A stretch of DNA of 64,000 nt from Arenicola marina (lineage: Eukaryota > Annelida > Polychaeta > Arenicolidae): NCBI GenBank assembly GCA_964019135.1, contig OZ025253.1:37002548-37066547 (forward strand). The letters are read 5' to 3'. Made by a program: the position numbers and the translations under genes. Shown here piece by piece: positions 1 through 12,000 of this stretch (its first letter is position 1; each line of letters starts with the position of its first letter). Under the pieces are notes generated by a model. The model searched no databases. It was not told where the DNA came from and saw only the letters and a program-made list of their open reading frames with translations.

Positions 1-2960
1 AGGTATGTTGATATACCTAGAGATAGGTATGTTGATATACCTAGAGATTGGTATGTTGATATATGTAGAGATTGGTATGTTGATATACCTAGAGATTGGT
101 ATGTTGATATACCTAGAGATTGGTATGTTGATATACCTAGAGATAGGTATGTTGATATACCTAGAGATTGGTATGTTGATATACCTAGAGATTGGTATGT
201 TGATATATGTAGAGATAGGTATGTTGATATACCTAGAGATAGGTATGTTGATATACCTAGAGATTGGTATGTTGATATATGTAGAGATTGGTATGTTGAT
301 ATACCTAGAGATTGGTATGTTGATATACCTAGAGATTGGTATGTTGATATACCTAGAGATAGGTATGTTGATATACCTAGAGATTGGTATGTTGATATAC
401 CTAGAGATTGGTATGTTGATATACCTAGAGATTGGTATGTTGATATACCTAGAGATTGGTATGTTGATATACCTAGAGATTGGTATGTTGATATACCTAG
501 AGATAGGTATGTTGATATATGTAGAGATTGGTATGTTGAAATACCTAGAGATTGGTATGTTGATATATGTAGAGATAGGTATGTTGATATACCTAGAGAT
601 AGGTATGTTGATATACCTAGAGATTGGTATGTTGATATACCTAGAGATTGGTATGTTGATATACCTAGAGATAGGTATGTTGATATATGTAGAGATTGGT
701 ATGTTGATATACCTAGAGATTGGTATGTTGATATATGTAGAGATAGGTATGTTGATATACCTAGAGATTGGTATGTTGATATATGTAGAGATAGGTATGT
801 TGATATACCTAGAGATAGGTATGTTGATATACCTAGAGATTGGTATGTTGATATACCTAGAGATTGGTATGTTGATATACCTAGAGATTGGTATGTTGAT
901 ATACCTAGAGATTGGTATGTTGATATACCTAGAGATTGGTATGTTGATATACCTAGAGATTGGTATGTTGATATACCTAGAGATAGGTATGTTGATATAC
1001 CTAGAGATTGGTATGTTGATATACCTAGAGATAGGTATGTTGATATATGTAGAGATTGGTATGTTGATATATGTAGAGATTGGTATGTTGATATATGTAG
1101 AGATTGGTATGTTGATATATGTAGAGACAGGTATGTTGATATACCTAGAGATAGGTATGTTGATATACCTAGAGATAGGTATGTTGATATACCTAGAGAT
1201 TGGTATGTTGATATATGTAGAGATTGGTATGTTGATATACCTAGAGATTGGTATGTTGATATACCTAGAGATTGGTATGTTGATATACCTAGAGATTGGT
1301 ATGTTGATATACCTAGAGATAGGTATGTTGATATATGTAGAGATAGGTATGTTGATATACCTAGAGATAGGTATGTTGATATATGTAGAGATAGGTATGT
1401 TGATATATGTAGAGATTGGTATGTTGATATACCTAGAGATAGGTATGTTGATATACCTAGAGATTGGTATGTTGATATATGTAGAGATTGGTATGTTGAT
1501 ATATGTAGAGATTGGTATGTTGATATACCTAGAGATTGGTATGTTGATATACCTAGAGATTGGTATGTTGATATACCTAGAGATAGGTATGTTGATATAC
1601 CTAGAGATTGGTATGTTGATATACCTAGAGATTGGTATGTTGATATACCTAGAGATTGGTATGTTGATATACCTAGAGATTGGTATGTTGATATACCTAG
1701 AGATTGGTATGTTGATATACCTAGAGATAGGTATGTTGATATATGTAGAGATTGGTATGTTGATATACCTAGAGATTGGTATGTTGATATATGTAGAGAT
1801 AGGTATGTTGATATACCTAGAGATAGGTATGTTGATATACCTAGAGATTGGTATGTTGATATACCTAGAGATTGGTATGTTGATATACCTAGAGATAGGT
1901 ATGTTGATATATGTAGAGATTGGTATGTTGATATACCTAGAGATTGGTATGTTGATATATGTAGAGATAGGTATGTTGATATACCTAGAGATTGGTATGT
2001 TGATATATGTAGAGATAGGTATGTTGATATACCTAGAGATAGGTATGTTGATATACCTAGAGATTGGTATGTTGATATACCTAGAGATTGGTATGTTGAT
2101 ATACCTAGAGATTGGTATGTTGATATACCTAGAGATTGGTATGTTGATATACCTAGAGATTGGTATGTTGATATACCTAGAGATTGGTATGTTGATATAC
2201 CTAGAGATAGGTATGTTGATATACCTAGAGATTGGTATGTTGATATACCTAGAGATAGGTATGTTGATATATGTAGAGATAGGTATGTTGATATATGTAG
2301 AGATTGGTATGTTGATATATGTAGAGATTGGTATGTTGATATATGTAGAGACAGGTATGTTGATATACCTAGAGATAGGTATGTTGATATACCTAGAGAT
2401 AGGTATGTTGATATACCTAGAGATTGGTATGTTGATATATGTAGAGATTGGTATGTTGATATACCTAGAGATTGGTATGTTGATATACCTAGAGATTGGT
2501 ATGTTGATATACCTAGAGATTGGTATGTTGATATACCTAGAGATAGGTATGTTGATATATGTAGAGATAGGTATGTTGATATACCTAGAGATAGGTATGT
2601 TGATATATGTAGAGATAGGTATGTTGATATATGTAGAGATTGGTATGTTGATATATGTAGAGATTGGTATGTTGATATATGTAGAGACAGGTATGTTGAT
2701 ATACCTAGAGATAGGTATGCTGATATACCTAGAGATAGGTATGTTGATATATGTAGAGATTGGTATGTTGATATACCTAGAGATTAATCTATTGATATTC
2801 CTAGAGATTAATCTGTTGATGTATCTGGTGATTGGTATGTTGATCTACCTAGAAATAGGTATGTTCATGTATGTAGAGATTGGTATGTTGATATACCTAG
2901 AGATAGGTATGTTGATATACCTAGTGATTAATGTGTTGATCTACCTAGAGATGAATCTGA
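1..2960 (+). repeat. 24-bp minisatellite, about 123 units, in an INTS11 intron
   Basis: Units of 24 bp begin AGGTATGTTGATATACCT, an imperfect palindrome, followed by AGAGAT. Two main variable sites (A/T before GGTATG; ACCT versus ATGT) define unit types. The pattern of types repeats: the rare AGAGAC variant sits at 1123, 2347 and 2683, spacings of 51 and 14 units, which shows a higher-order duplication of 1,224 bp. The period is a multiple of three, so one + frame stays open for 996 codons (MLIYLEIG repeats). The array decays after about 2780 and lies upstream of an INTS11 splice acceptor, so it is intronic and not a protein gene. Confidence 0.95.
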
Positions 2961-3082
2961 TGATATACAATTCCAAGCTCTGCATGATGTCATAACGAGT
3001 CTCTGATATTGTCATTGGCTATATTTTCAGTGTATCAGTAATTACTTTTGGGCATTCTCATAAATGATTTTCCTTTTTGTAG

Positions 3083-6000
3083 CGGCGGTTCCCAGATTTC
3101 TCCTACATCACCAGAGAAGGTCGCCTTACTGAATTTTTGGATTGTGTAATTATAAGGTATAGATATGTTCTACCCATATATATCTATGCAAGAGTGCATG
3201 GAAGACAGTCATATGATATGCACTAGCTTATATTGTCGTTACCTATTGGCCCTTCTAATAATTGTGCTTATACTTGAACTATTAGTGCAAAATTAATTTT
3301 CCATCTACATGAGTGTCAAATGTTGGCTGGTGTGTTCATATTTAAATGGAAATCAGGCTCCTGCATAAATATCTGGTGACCTACTCTTTGTTCGCTGTGG
3401 CCTAGTCATCAAACTGAGTAGGTTTTTTTATATGTACCTAGATCTACCTCTCCAATTAATACCTATTCTGATTATGTTTTTGTATTTTTTAATTTTTGTG
3501 CAGTCATTTTCATCTGGATCACTGCGGTGCCCTACCACACATGTCGGAGATGATTGGCTACGATGGACCCATCTATATGACGCACCCCACCAAGGCTATC
3601 TGCCCCATACTGCTGGTGAGTGCTTAACAGGCCCCTTCACTTAACTATCACCAGAAACAAGAACCTTGATACGTTTAAGATTGGATTGGGCGAGTTGGAG
3701 GCGGTTACACGCGGAAGACACTGCTAAAACATCTGTAACCAGTTTTTTATTTGCCAGGGATCAGATGCTTGGCCATAGTATGTGGTATGCCGGCGTTTCC
3801 CAAGCCAAATAATGCGCTCTGTATGGGCAGATCACGTGGTGTACCTTAAGTCCCTGTGCTGCATCATTTATCTTATGGCAAGCCATTCATGGCAGTGTAC
3901 TTATCAATTACGAAGTTGAAATAATGTATCTGGTACTTGTTATTGTATTATTGCCAAAATTTCTGTTACGGAGCGTCATACCTGCATGAGATTCTGAAGC
4001 GCTGACTCTTATTAATAGGCAACAGTGTTAAATGCGCCTATGGTCCACTTTCAAGTGCGTATTGGATGCGTAAAATGATGCCTAAAATGATACCGGAGTC
4101 ACGAGTATTTCAGTTTACCTACTAAAAATTAAATTTACTTTATTGAAACATATGTACCCTACTATCATAATTATATAATCATGGTTTAGTGATCGCTTTC
4201 TCATAACCATTACTCCGATTGGTTCAGTTATTAATGTACTTCTCTGTACATGTTCGTGTGTAGGAGGACTACAGAAAAATTACAGTCGAACGGAAAGGAG
4301 AAACCAACTTTTTCACATCGGAAATGATCAAAACTTGTATGAAGAAAGTTGTTGCTGTGAATTTGCACCAGACTGTACAGGTATGATGTTAGCTATATAA
4401 ACATGACTGCCAAGGCTGCGGCTCGTTGTGCCTACGTTCGGTTGGGTTTTGTTTATGAACATAAATTTTGGGATAGTTTTCACTAGTCATAGTGCAAAAT
4501 GTAAAGCAAGTTGCTTTTAAGCTGAAGTTGAGTTGAAAGAAAAACCACTTATTGTAATGCATCGTTTAGATTCTTACACTTTCCTGGTTAAGAAAAAGTA
4601 AAAATCTAAATCATTATTGTATCTTCATTATTGAGCCTTAGTTTGTCTGTCATTCACCAGGTGGACGATGAGCTGGAGATCAAGGCCTATTACGCTGGCC
4701 ACGTGCTCGGAGCTGGCATGTTCCACATCAAAGTGGGATCTCAATCCGTCGTCTACACTGTAAGTGTTTCATCAGTGTCAATGTTGATATCCTTCTTGTA
4801 AACCCATATTTAAAACACGTCATATTGGTTGTCTGTTACTGATTCCAAGTTAATTGATTGCAATTTATGCTACTGTGCCTAGAAATATTTTTTGGGGGGT
4901 TTTATATATATATATATTTTCAAAGGGCCACCGGAATACTCTGGAACCGCCAATGCGTGCTCATACGGTGTGTGGCTGTCCCTAGCTCCGGTGGTTAATG
5001 GAGCTGCAGACCCAACAGGTCCTGGGTTTGAATCCGGGCCGGGCACCTAATTTCGGGCATGTTTCATTAATTCCTTATTCGTCGTCCGGGGAGGTGTCCT
5101 TGTTTGCTAAACATAACGTTCGTTTCGGTCAGGTGGTTAGTTGGTTGTATATTCAGGACGCTTTAACAGATTCTGGTCATATCGTGTCAATGGGAGAAGG
5201 AAGGGAGAGCGGAGCCATGTCCCCATTGGAGGGGAATGTGTGACATGAATGTGTTCATAGTCTCCGCCAGATGGAGTTCAATGTGCCACTACGCCTAAAA
5301 CACGAATTAATTTTATTTCACCCGATGGTGTAATTCATCTGCACAAACGGGGCTAAATTTGTTTTCGTCATCCTTAACGAGACTTCTGCCACCATTGTAG
5401 TCTTGATGTGTCAAAGTTTTCTAAAACTCCCATTTGTGTTTTTACTATTTGCAGGGTGATTATAACATGACTCCGGACCGCCATCTGGGCGCCGCCTGGA
5501 TCGACAAGTGTCGTCCGGATCTCCTCATCACGGAGTCCACGTACGCCACCACGATTCGGGACTCGAAGCGATGTCGGGAGCGCGACTTTCTGAAGAAGGT
5601 TCACGATTCAGTCGAGAAAGGAGGCAAGGTGAGGGCAGGATCCGTTGCCATGGGAGCAGTGAATGGTGCATTGGTTGTCATGGTAGCAGCGAGGGGCGCA
5701 CTGGTTGCCATAAGAGTAGCGTGAGACGCACTGGTTGCCATAAGAGTAGCGTGGGACGCACTGGTTGCCATAAGAGGAGCGGGGGACGCACTGGTTGCCA
5801 TAAGAGTAGCGAGGGACGCACTGGTTGCCATAAGAGTAGCGAGGGACGGACTGGTTGCCATAAGAGTAGCGAGGGGTTCACTGGTTGCCATAAGAGTAGC
5901 GAGGGGTTCACTGGTTGCCGTAGAAGTAGCGAAGGACGCGTTGGTTGTCATAGCAGCATAAAATGCATTGGTTGGCATGGGTACAGTAAGACCCCCATTG

Positions 6001-9000
6001 GTTGTCATGGTGACCATGGCGGATAACTCTTGTGATAGATCACATAAACTAAACTACGACCAATGTATGTCATTGTTGGCGGTGCCATGGAAACGATTGT
6101 TCAGGTGACGGTGAATGAGCTCACTCAGTATGAGTTGTATAGTGCCTTTAACCTTTAACCTAACTGGTTTGAAGATGAGAAATACAGTTTGATCATTTTA
6201 TTGCATTGTATGCCATACGCTTGGAGCGTTGTACATTGTACTCACCACCCTTCTGACGATGATTTGACGATGTTCTCCCAGGTCCTGATCCCGGTCTTTG
6301 CCTTGGGACGAGCCCAGGAACTGTGCATCCTTCTGGAAACTTACTGGGAGAGAATGAACCTTAAAGTGCCTATCTACTTCTCACTGGGATTGACAGAAAA
6401 GGTATATAGTTGCCGCGTATTTCTAGTATGCAGCGAGATTCCTGGTCCAGTTCTAGTAATCTGGCTGAGCTGCGTAACCAACAGGTCATGGGTTCGAAGC
6501 CTGGCAGTCCACTTAATTTGTGTTGGCCCAGTTATGCCTTCGTGTACTCAACAATGGCATAACAAAGAGTCATTTCATATATTTTGATATGTGTGTTGGC
6601 AAATATACTTCAACGCGGTTGTAACGTTTTTTGGTATGGGTGATGTGTTGATGTATAGAGCAATGGTGGTAGCTCTCTCTCTTTATGTTATGTCCTTGGA
6701 TGTTTAAAATCTTCAGTTATTTATAAATGCATAGGGGTGTTCTTTGGCGATAGATATGTCATGTACTGTGACTCATCTGACGTATCCGCTTTGGTTTGAA
6801 ACAGGCCAATCACTACTACAAGATGTTTATCACGTGGACGAACCAAAAAATCAAAAACACGTTCGTCTCAAGAAACATGTTTGAATTTCAACACATCAAG
6901 GTAGGTGGCGCGGACAATGTCATGCCTGCTGATGATCTTGTTGTAGTGAACGTCAGTTAAAATTAAATTACCATTAGAATAATTACAAATTAAAAGTATA
7001 AAATAATTACAAATTAAAAGTATATAATAATTAAAACTGTTAAACAAAACTGTTAAGCAAATAAAACTGTTAAATAAATTAAAATAATAAAAAAAAAAAA
7101 AAAAATATTAAATAATAAAAATTGTTAAAAATTGTTAAACAATGAACATTGTTTAACTGGTTAAACAATTAAACGGTTAAACAATTAAATTGATTAAACA
7201 ATTAAATTGGTTAAACAATTAAATTGGTTAAATTAAAATTTCCAGCCGTTTGAGAGATCGTTTGCCGATAACCCGGGGCCTCAGGTGTTGTTCGCCACTC
7301 CCGGCATGCTTCATGGTGGACTGTCGCTGCAAATCTTCAAGAAGTGGTGCACGAATGCCAACAACATGGTACGGTGTGGTTCATGCTGGGGTCAGCGCAG
7401 CTTGTGAAAATATCATCAACTACTCGAGATTCGTACAACATCCAATTGGAGACCTTGTTGTGTTCTTATGGTTTGTTTTTAGTTTACTGACGCAGTTGAG
7501 ATATCCGGTATTTGTTACTGCATATTGTTAAACGTTCTGTTACAGAGCATGAGTGTCTTAAATGTCTCTGTGGCCCAACGTTTGATAGAATTAAACAAAT
7601 ATGTATATATATATACATATCTTTTTATTCTTATTTCACAATGGTATATTGTACACGTATTATTGTTTCTAAAGCGCAAACAAACCTGTTGCAATGTTGT
7701 TTTTGTATTTGTCCAGATCATCATGCCTGGGTACTGTGTGGCTGGTACTATAGGCTGGAAGATCCTCAACGGACAGAGGAAACTGGAACTGGATAACCGA
7801 CAGATCGTACGTGTCAATGTGCCATTTTTGCGCTGGCTTAGCGATGTTGCTTATCACGTTGTATCAGTATTTTGGCAGACAATAGCGGTTTTCTCGCAAC
7901 TGCCGAATGCGGTGTTGTTTCCGCTAGGTGTGGTTACCAGGGAGTTATTAGAGGCATCAGGTAGAAATCAATTATTGCGTCAAGTGTGAGCTAGGGAAAA
8001 ACAACGTATGTAGTATTTACAATACACTTGGGGAGGCGCCCCTCCCTACACCATCGTGGTTGCTGTCCCTGGCTTCACTTCCATTTGTTTCCTTTGACTG
8101 AGCTGCCAAAATTAATTCTTCCATATAATAATCATGCAATTATATTGACATAATTAATAATCCCAAACGAGATGAATGTGTGACTATGTTGCTTTCTGTT
8201 GTACTGATTTGGGCTCCTCCGCATTGGGGTAATTTCCGCAACTCGTGACCCTGTGTGGCCTGGTGTTCGGAGTCTCCGCCAGGTGGAGGTGAATGTCTGT
8301 AACTTGGTGTTCGGAATCTCCGCCAGGATGTGGTGACTGTCTGTGTGACGTGATGTTGGGAATCTCCGCCAGCTGAATGTTAACTTCTGTGTGACTTGCT
8401 GTTCAGAATCTCCGCCAGGTTGCGGTGAATGTCTGTGTGACTTGCTGTTCGGAATCTCCGCCAGGTTGCGGTGAATGTCTGTGTGACTTGCTGTTCGGAA
8501 ACTCCGCCAGGTTGCGGTGAATGTCTGTGTGACTTAGTTTTCGAAATCTCCGCCAGGTGGAGGTGAAGATGTCGGTGCAGTACATGTCCTTCAGCGCCCA
8601 TGCGGACGCCAAAGGCATTATGCAGCTGATCCGACACTGCGAGCCTCGCAACGTGATGTTGGTGCACGGAGAGGCCTCCAAGATGGAGTTCCTCAAGAAG
8701 AAGATACAGCAAGAGTTCGGTGAGCGAGCCAGAGGGAAACTGGGGGAAGATTATTGGGTTATTTGTGGACGGAGCTGGGGAGAGATACAGCAAGAGTTTG
8801 GTGATGGAGCCCGAGAAAAACTGGGGGAAGATATTTGGGTTATTTTTGGATGGAGCTGGGGAGGGATACAGCAAGAGTTTGGTGAGGCAGACAGAGGGAA
8901 TTTCGGTGAGGATTTTTAGGTTATTTTTGGATGGAGCTGGGAGAGATACAACACGAGTTCGGTAAGGAAGCCAGATGGAATTTGAGAGAAGATGCTTGGG

Positions 9001-12000
9001 TTATTTGGGGATGGAGCTGGGAAGATATACAGCAAAAGTTTGGTAAGGAAGCCAGAGGGAATTTGAGAGAAGATGCTTGGGTTATTTTTCGATGGAGAGA
9101 GGCCTACATGCTGGGAAGAGATACAGGAATGGTTCGTTTAGAGGCAGCCAGGGGAAGTTTGGGGAGAGATACTTTGGGAACTTGGGGAGAGTGAGAGGCA
9201 CTGATACTGTGAAAGCGACAGGTGGAATTGGGGGAAGAGATGCGGGAGGAATTTGCGAGACAGGTGACTTTGGACAGAAATACCGGAGGAATTTGTTTTA
9301 CACGCAGATTTTGCTTAGATGTAGAGGATAAATTTTTTCGCACATTATTTTCCTGAGACAGACTGACGAACTTTGGGCAGACAAACAGGAATGCGGTGGG
9401 AGATATCTGTATATAGACACAATATGATTGTCCTTCTATTTGCCACTTGCCCATTAGGAGTGGACTGCTACATGCCAGCCAATGGGGAGACGGCTACCAT
9501 CGCCACGAATCCCTCCATCCCGGTGGACGCGGCGCTAAGCTGGCTCAAGAGGGACGCCGGCCGCGCAGGTTAGTCACGTGATGTCGACACGAGAGGTTGG
9601 TGTGAACGATAACGCGATTATCAGTAACACTCCTGGTCATACATTGGTTTAAGCATATTTTTATGTTGCAATTGGAAAGCAGGCAAACCCTATGCAAATT
9701 ACTTGCTTGACAAATAAGAAACATATCTTACAGGCAATCAACTTAATACACTTACAGAATTGATTTACTAAAAGACGGACTGCGATGCAATTGTTGGCTC
9801 TCGCTGCACATACATTATGAGCTAGTTATAACGTTGACAAATCATGTAAATGGTTCCGTAAAAGCCTACAGTGAATCCTTTATTTAGGCAGGACGGTTTA
9901 TTCATTTTGATATGTAATTAGAAAATGTGTAGTTTGTGTTCCGTACCAACAACATAAAAATATCCATCGAGCAACTGGAAGTTTAGAATTGGCAGTGACA
10001 AAAGTGCCAATAAACAGAGTTTGGGATAATAAACGCCTCCATCCAGAGCTGGTGAAGATGGTACCTTGCGACAAGATAATCAATACGGAGATCAGATCAG
10101 ATCAGCCTGTGTGGAAAGTTTCTCTCGCAGGTTTGAACACTTTTATGTACAATCAAACCCCGTTTACCCGACAACCGATAATCTGATACAGTTCGACCTG
10201 TAACGGATTTCCACAATGTTAATTGCCCTCTTTAATCCGACATTCGCTCTCCGACACCGACACGGCAACCAAAGTGCCAATTTCTCTCGTTTATCCGACC
10301 AATAGGGGGCCGGCGCGATAGCTCAGTGGGCTAGAGCGCTCTCCTTGAGTGCTCTGACCACCTGAGAGCCTAATGGCACGTGGATCGGTGGTTCGAGCCC
10401 TGCTGTGGCCATATCTCTGTGGTCACAGGATAAAGATCCCATCTCTTTCTTCGTAAAAAGTAGGGGGTCACCCCGGGGGACATGGCTCCACTCTCCCTTC
10501 CTTCTCCCGTTGACGCGATATGACCAAAAGTGTTTAAAGCGTCCTGAATATACAAACAACCAACCAACCACAACCGACCAATTGGCCGTGAATCCGTGCA
10601 TGAAATACACCGTTGTTTTGTTCAATGGGAATCGCCCAAGTAAAGTAAAGTTAAAGTTTATTTTCGCCATGTACATAAAAAAAACATTGCAAAAAATCGC
10701 AATAATTGAAAATTTTACTTATGTCCATCCGTTCTTCCTATCTGTGTCTCTCGCAGGCCTTGGTCTTCCGGAGCCGAAGGGCGAGCGAGTGATGCACGGT
10801 GCTCTGGTCATGAAGGACAACGTGAGTGTATCTGGCGCAGAGATCAGGAGTGACTAAGATGTTTGCATTTTAGTTATCATGTGAAGTAATATGGACACCA
10901 TTTAGACGATAGGCCTCCAGAGCGTCATGAAAAATATTATTCGCCTTTTAGTAATGTGGAGGCTATGTGAATGATGGGCGTCCAGAATATCATGATATTA
11001 TATTGTTTACAGCTTTGAAGTTACGTAGACGATGTGTAGATAATGTTAATCATGGACTTTTAGTTGAATTTTAGTTGAAGTAAAGTGTAGATAAGTGTTT
11101 ATTTTGTATTTCTGGCCTTCGGCCCATATAACAAAAAAAACTGATATATAATGAGGTTATGATTCTGTAATATAGACGTTATGTTTGGAATAAAAAGTCC
11201 TGAAATATAAGCTGAATTATAATGTAAGTGTGCAGTAATATAGACGCTATGCATGTTGACAATGGAAATCAAGGAAAATCATGAAATATCAGTTGCATTT
11301 TAGTTCAAGTGTTATTGCCCAATTAATTATTCAAAATATCATGCGATATTAGTTAAAATAATAACGACCATGAAATACATATAATATATAGATAAGTCAT
11401 GTCTAAAATATCGTTATCGGCGTGGAAATGTACTATTTATTGTTATTGGTGCGCTGTGTTTTCAGAAGCTGCGTCTTCTGGATCCGAGTCTGGCGCTGAG
11501 GGAGCTGGGCCTTCAGGAACACCAGATCCGCTTCACGTCCAACATCACTCTGGAGGACGAAGGCGCTCCGACCAAGACAGCTGCCAACATCTACCAGCTC
11601 ATCAAGGAGTGAGTTAGGCCCCTGGCTGCTCCAGCCCCCTCCCCTCCGGCCCCCAGCCAACTCTAGCCCCCACCCCGCGATTTACGGATGAATTACGGCA
11701 GTTCCAAGCCGCCAAGTAGACCATGATGTTAGTGTTTCATGGAAAAATAGCATCCAAACATATTGATATATCGCTGGCAACGATTGTCTCTGTAAAAAAA
11801 CATGATTGAAGTTCGAATCTCAGCTATTTGTGTTTGCGATGATCACGCGTTCTTGTTTTGCTCATGAAGTAGGGCCGCCCCGATAGCTCAGTGGGCTAGA
11901 GCGCTCGTATTGAGTGCTCTGGTCACCTGAGATCCTAACGGCACGTGGGTCGGTGGTTCGCGCCCCGCTGTGGCCATGTCTGTGTGGTCACAGGATAAAG

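Noticed and set aside
5-2995. 996-codon + strand ORF of MLIYLEIG repeats
   Set aside because: Product of a stop-free 24-bp satellite unit; it lies in an INTS11 intron directly before a spliced exon, with no separate promoter or conserved domain.
5601-6026. Thr/Ala/Ser-rich - ORF and Gly/Cys/His-rich + ORF
   Set aside because: Translations of the 30-bp minisatellite next to an INTS11 donor.
10308-10420. Possible tRNA genes at the SINE heads (also 11880, 14405, 16411, 30230)
   Set aside because: They keep A- and B-box words but not a convincing cloverleaf, and are joined to the same 150-bp body and tail in every copy, so they are SINEs.
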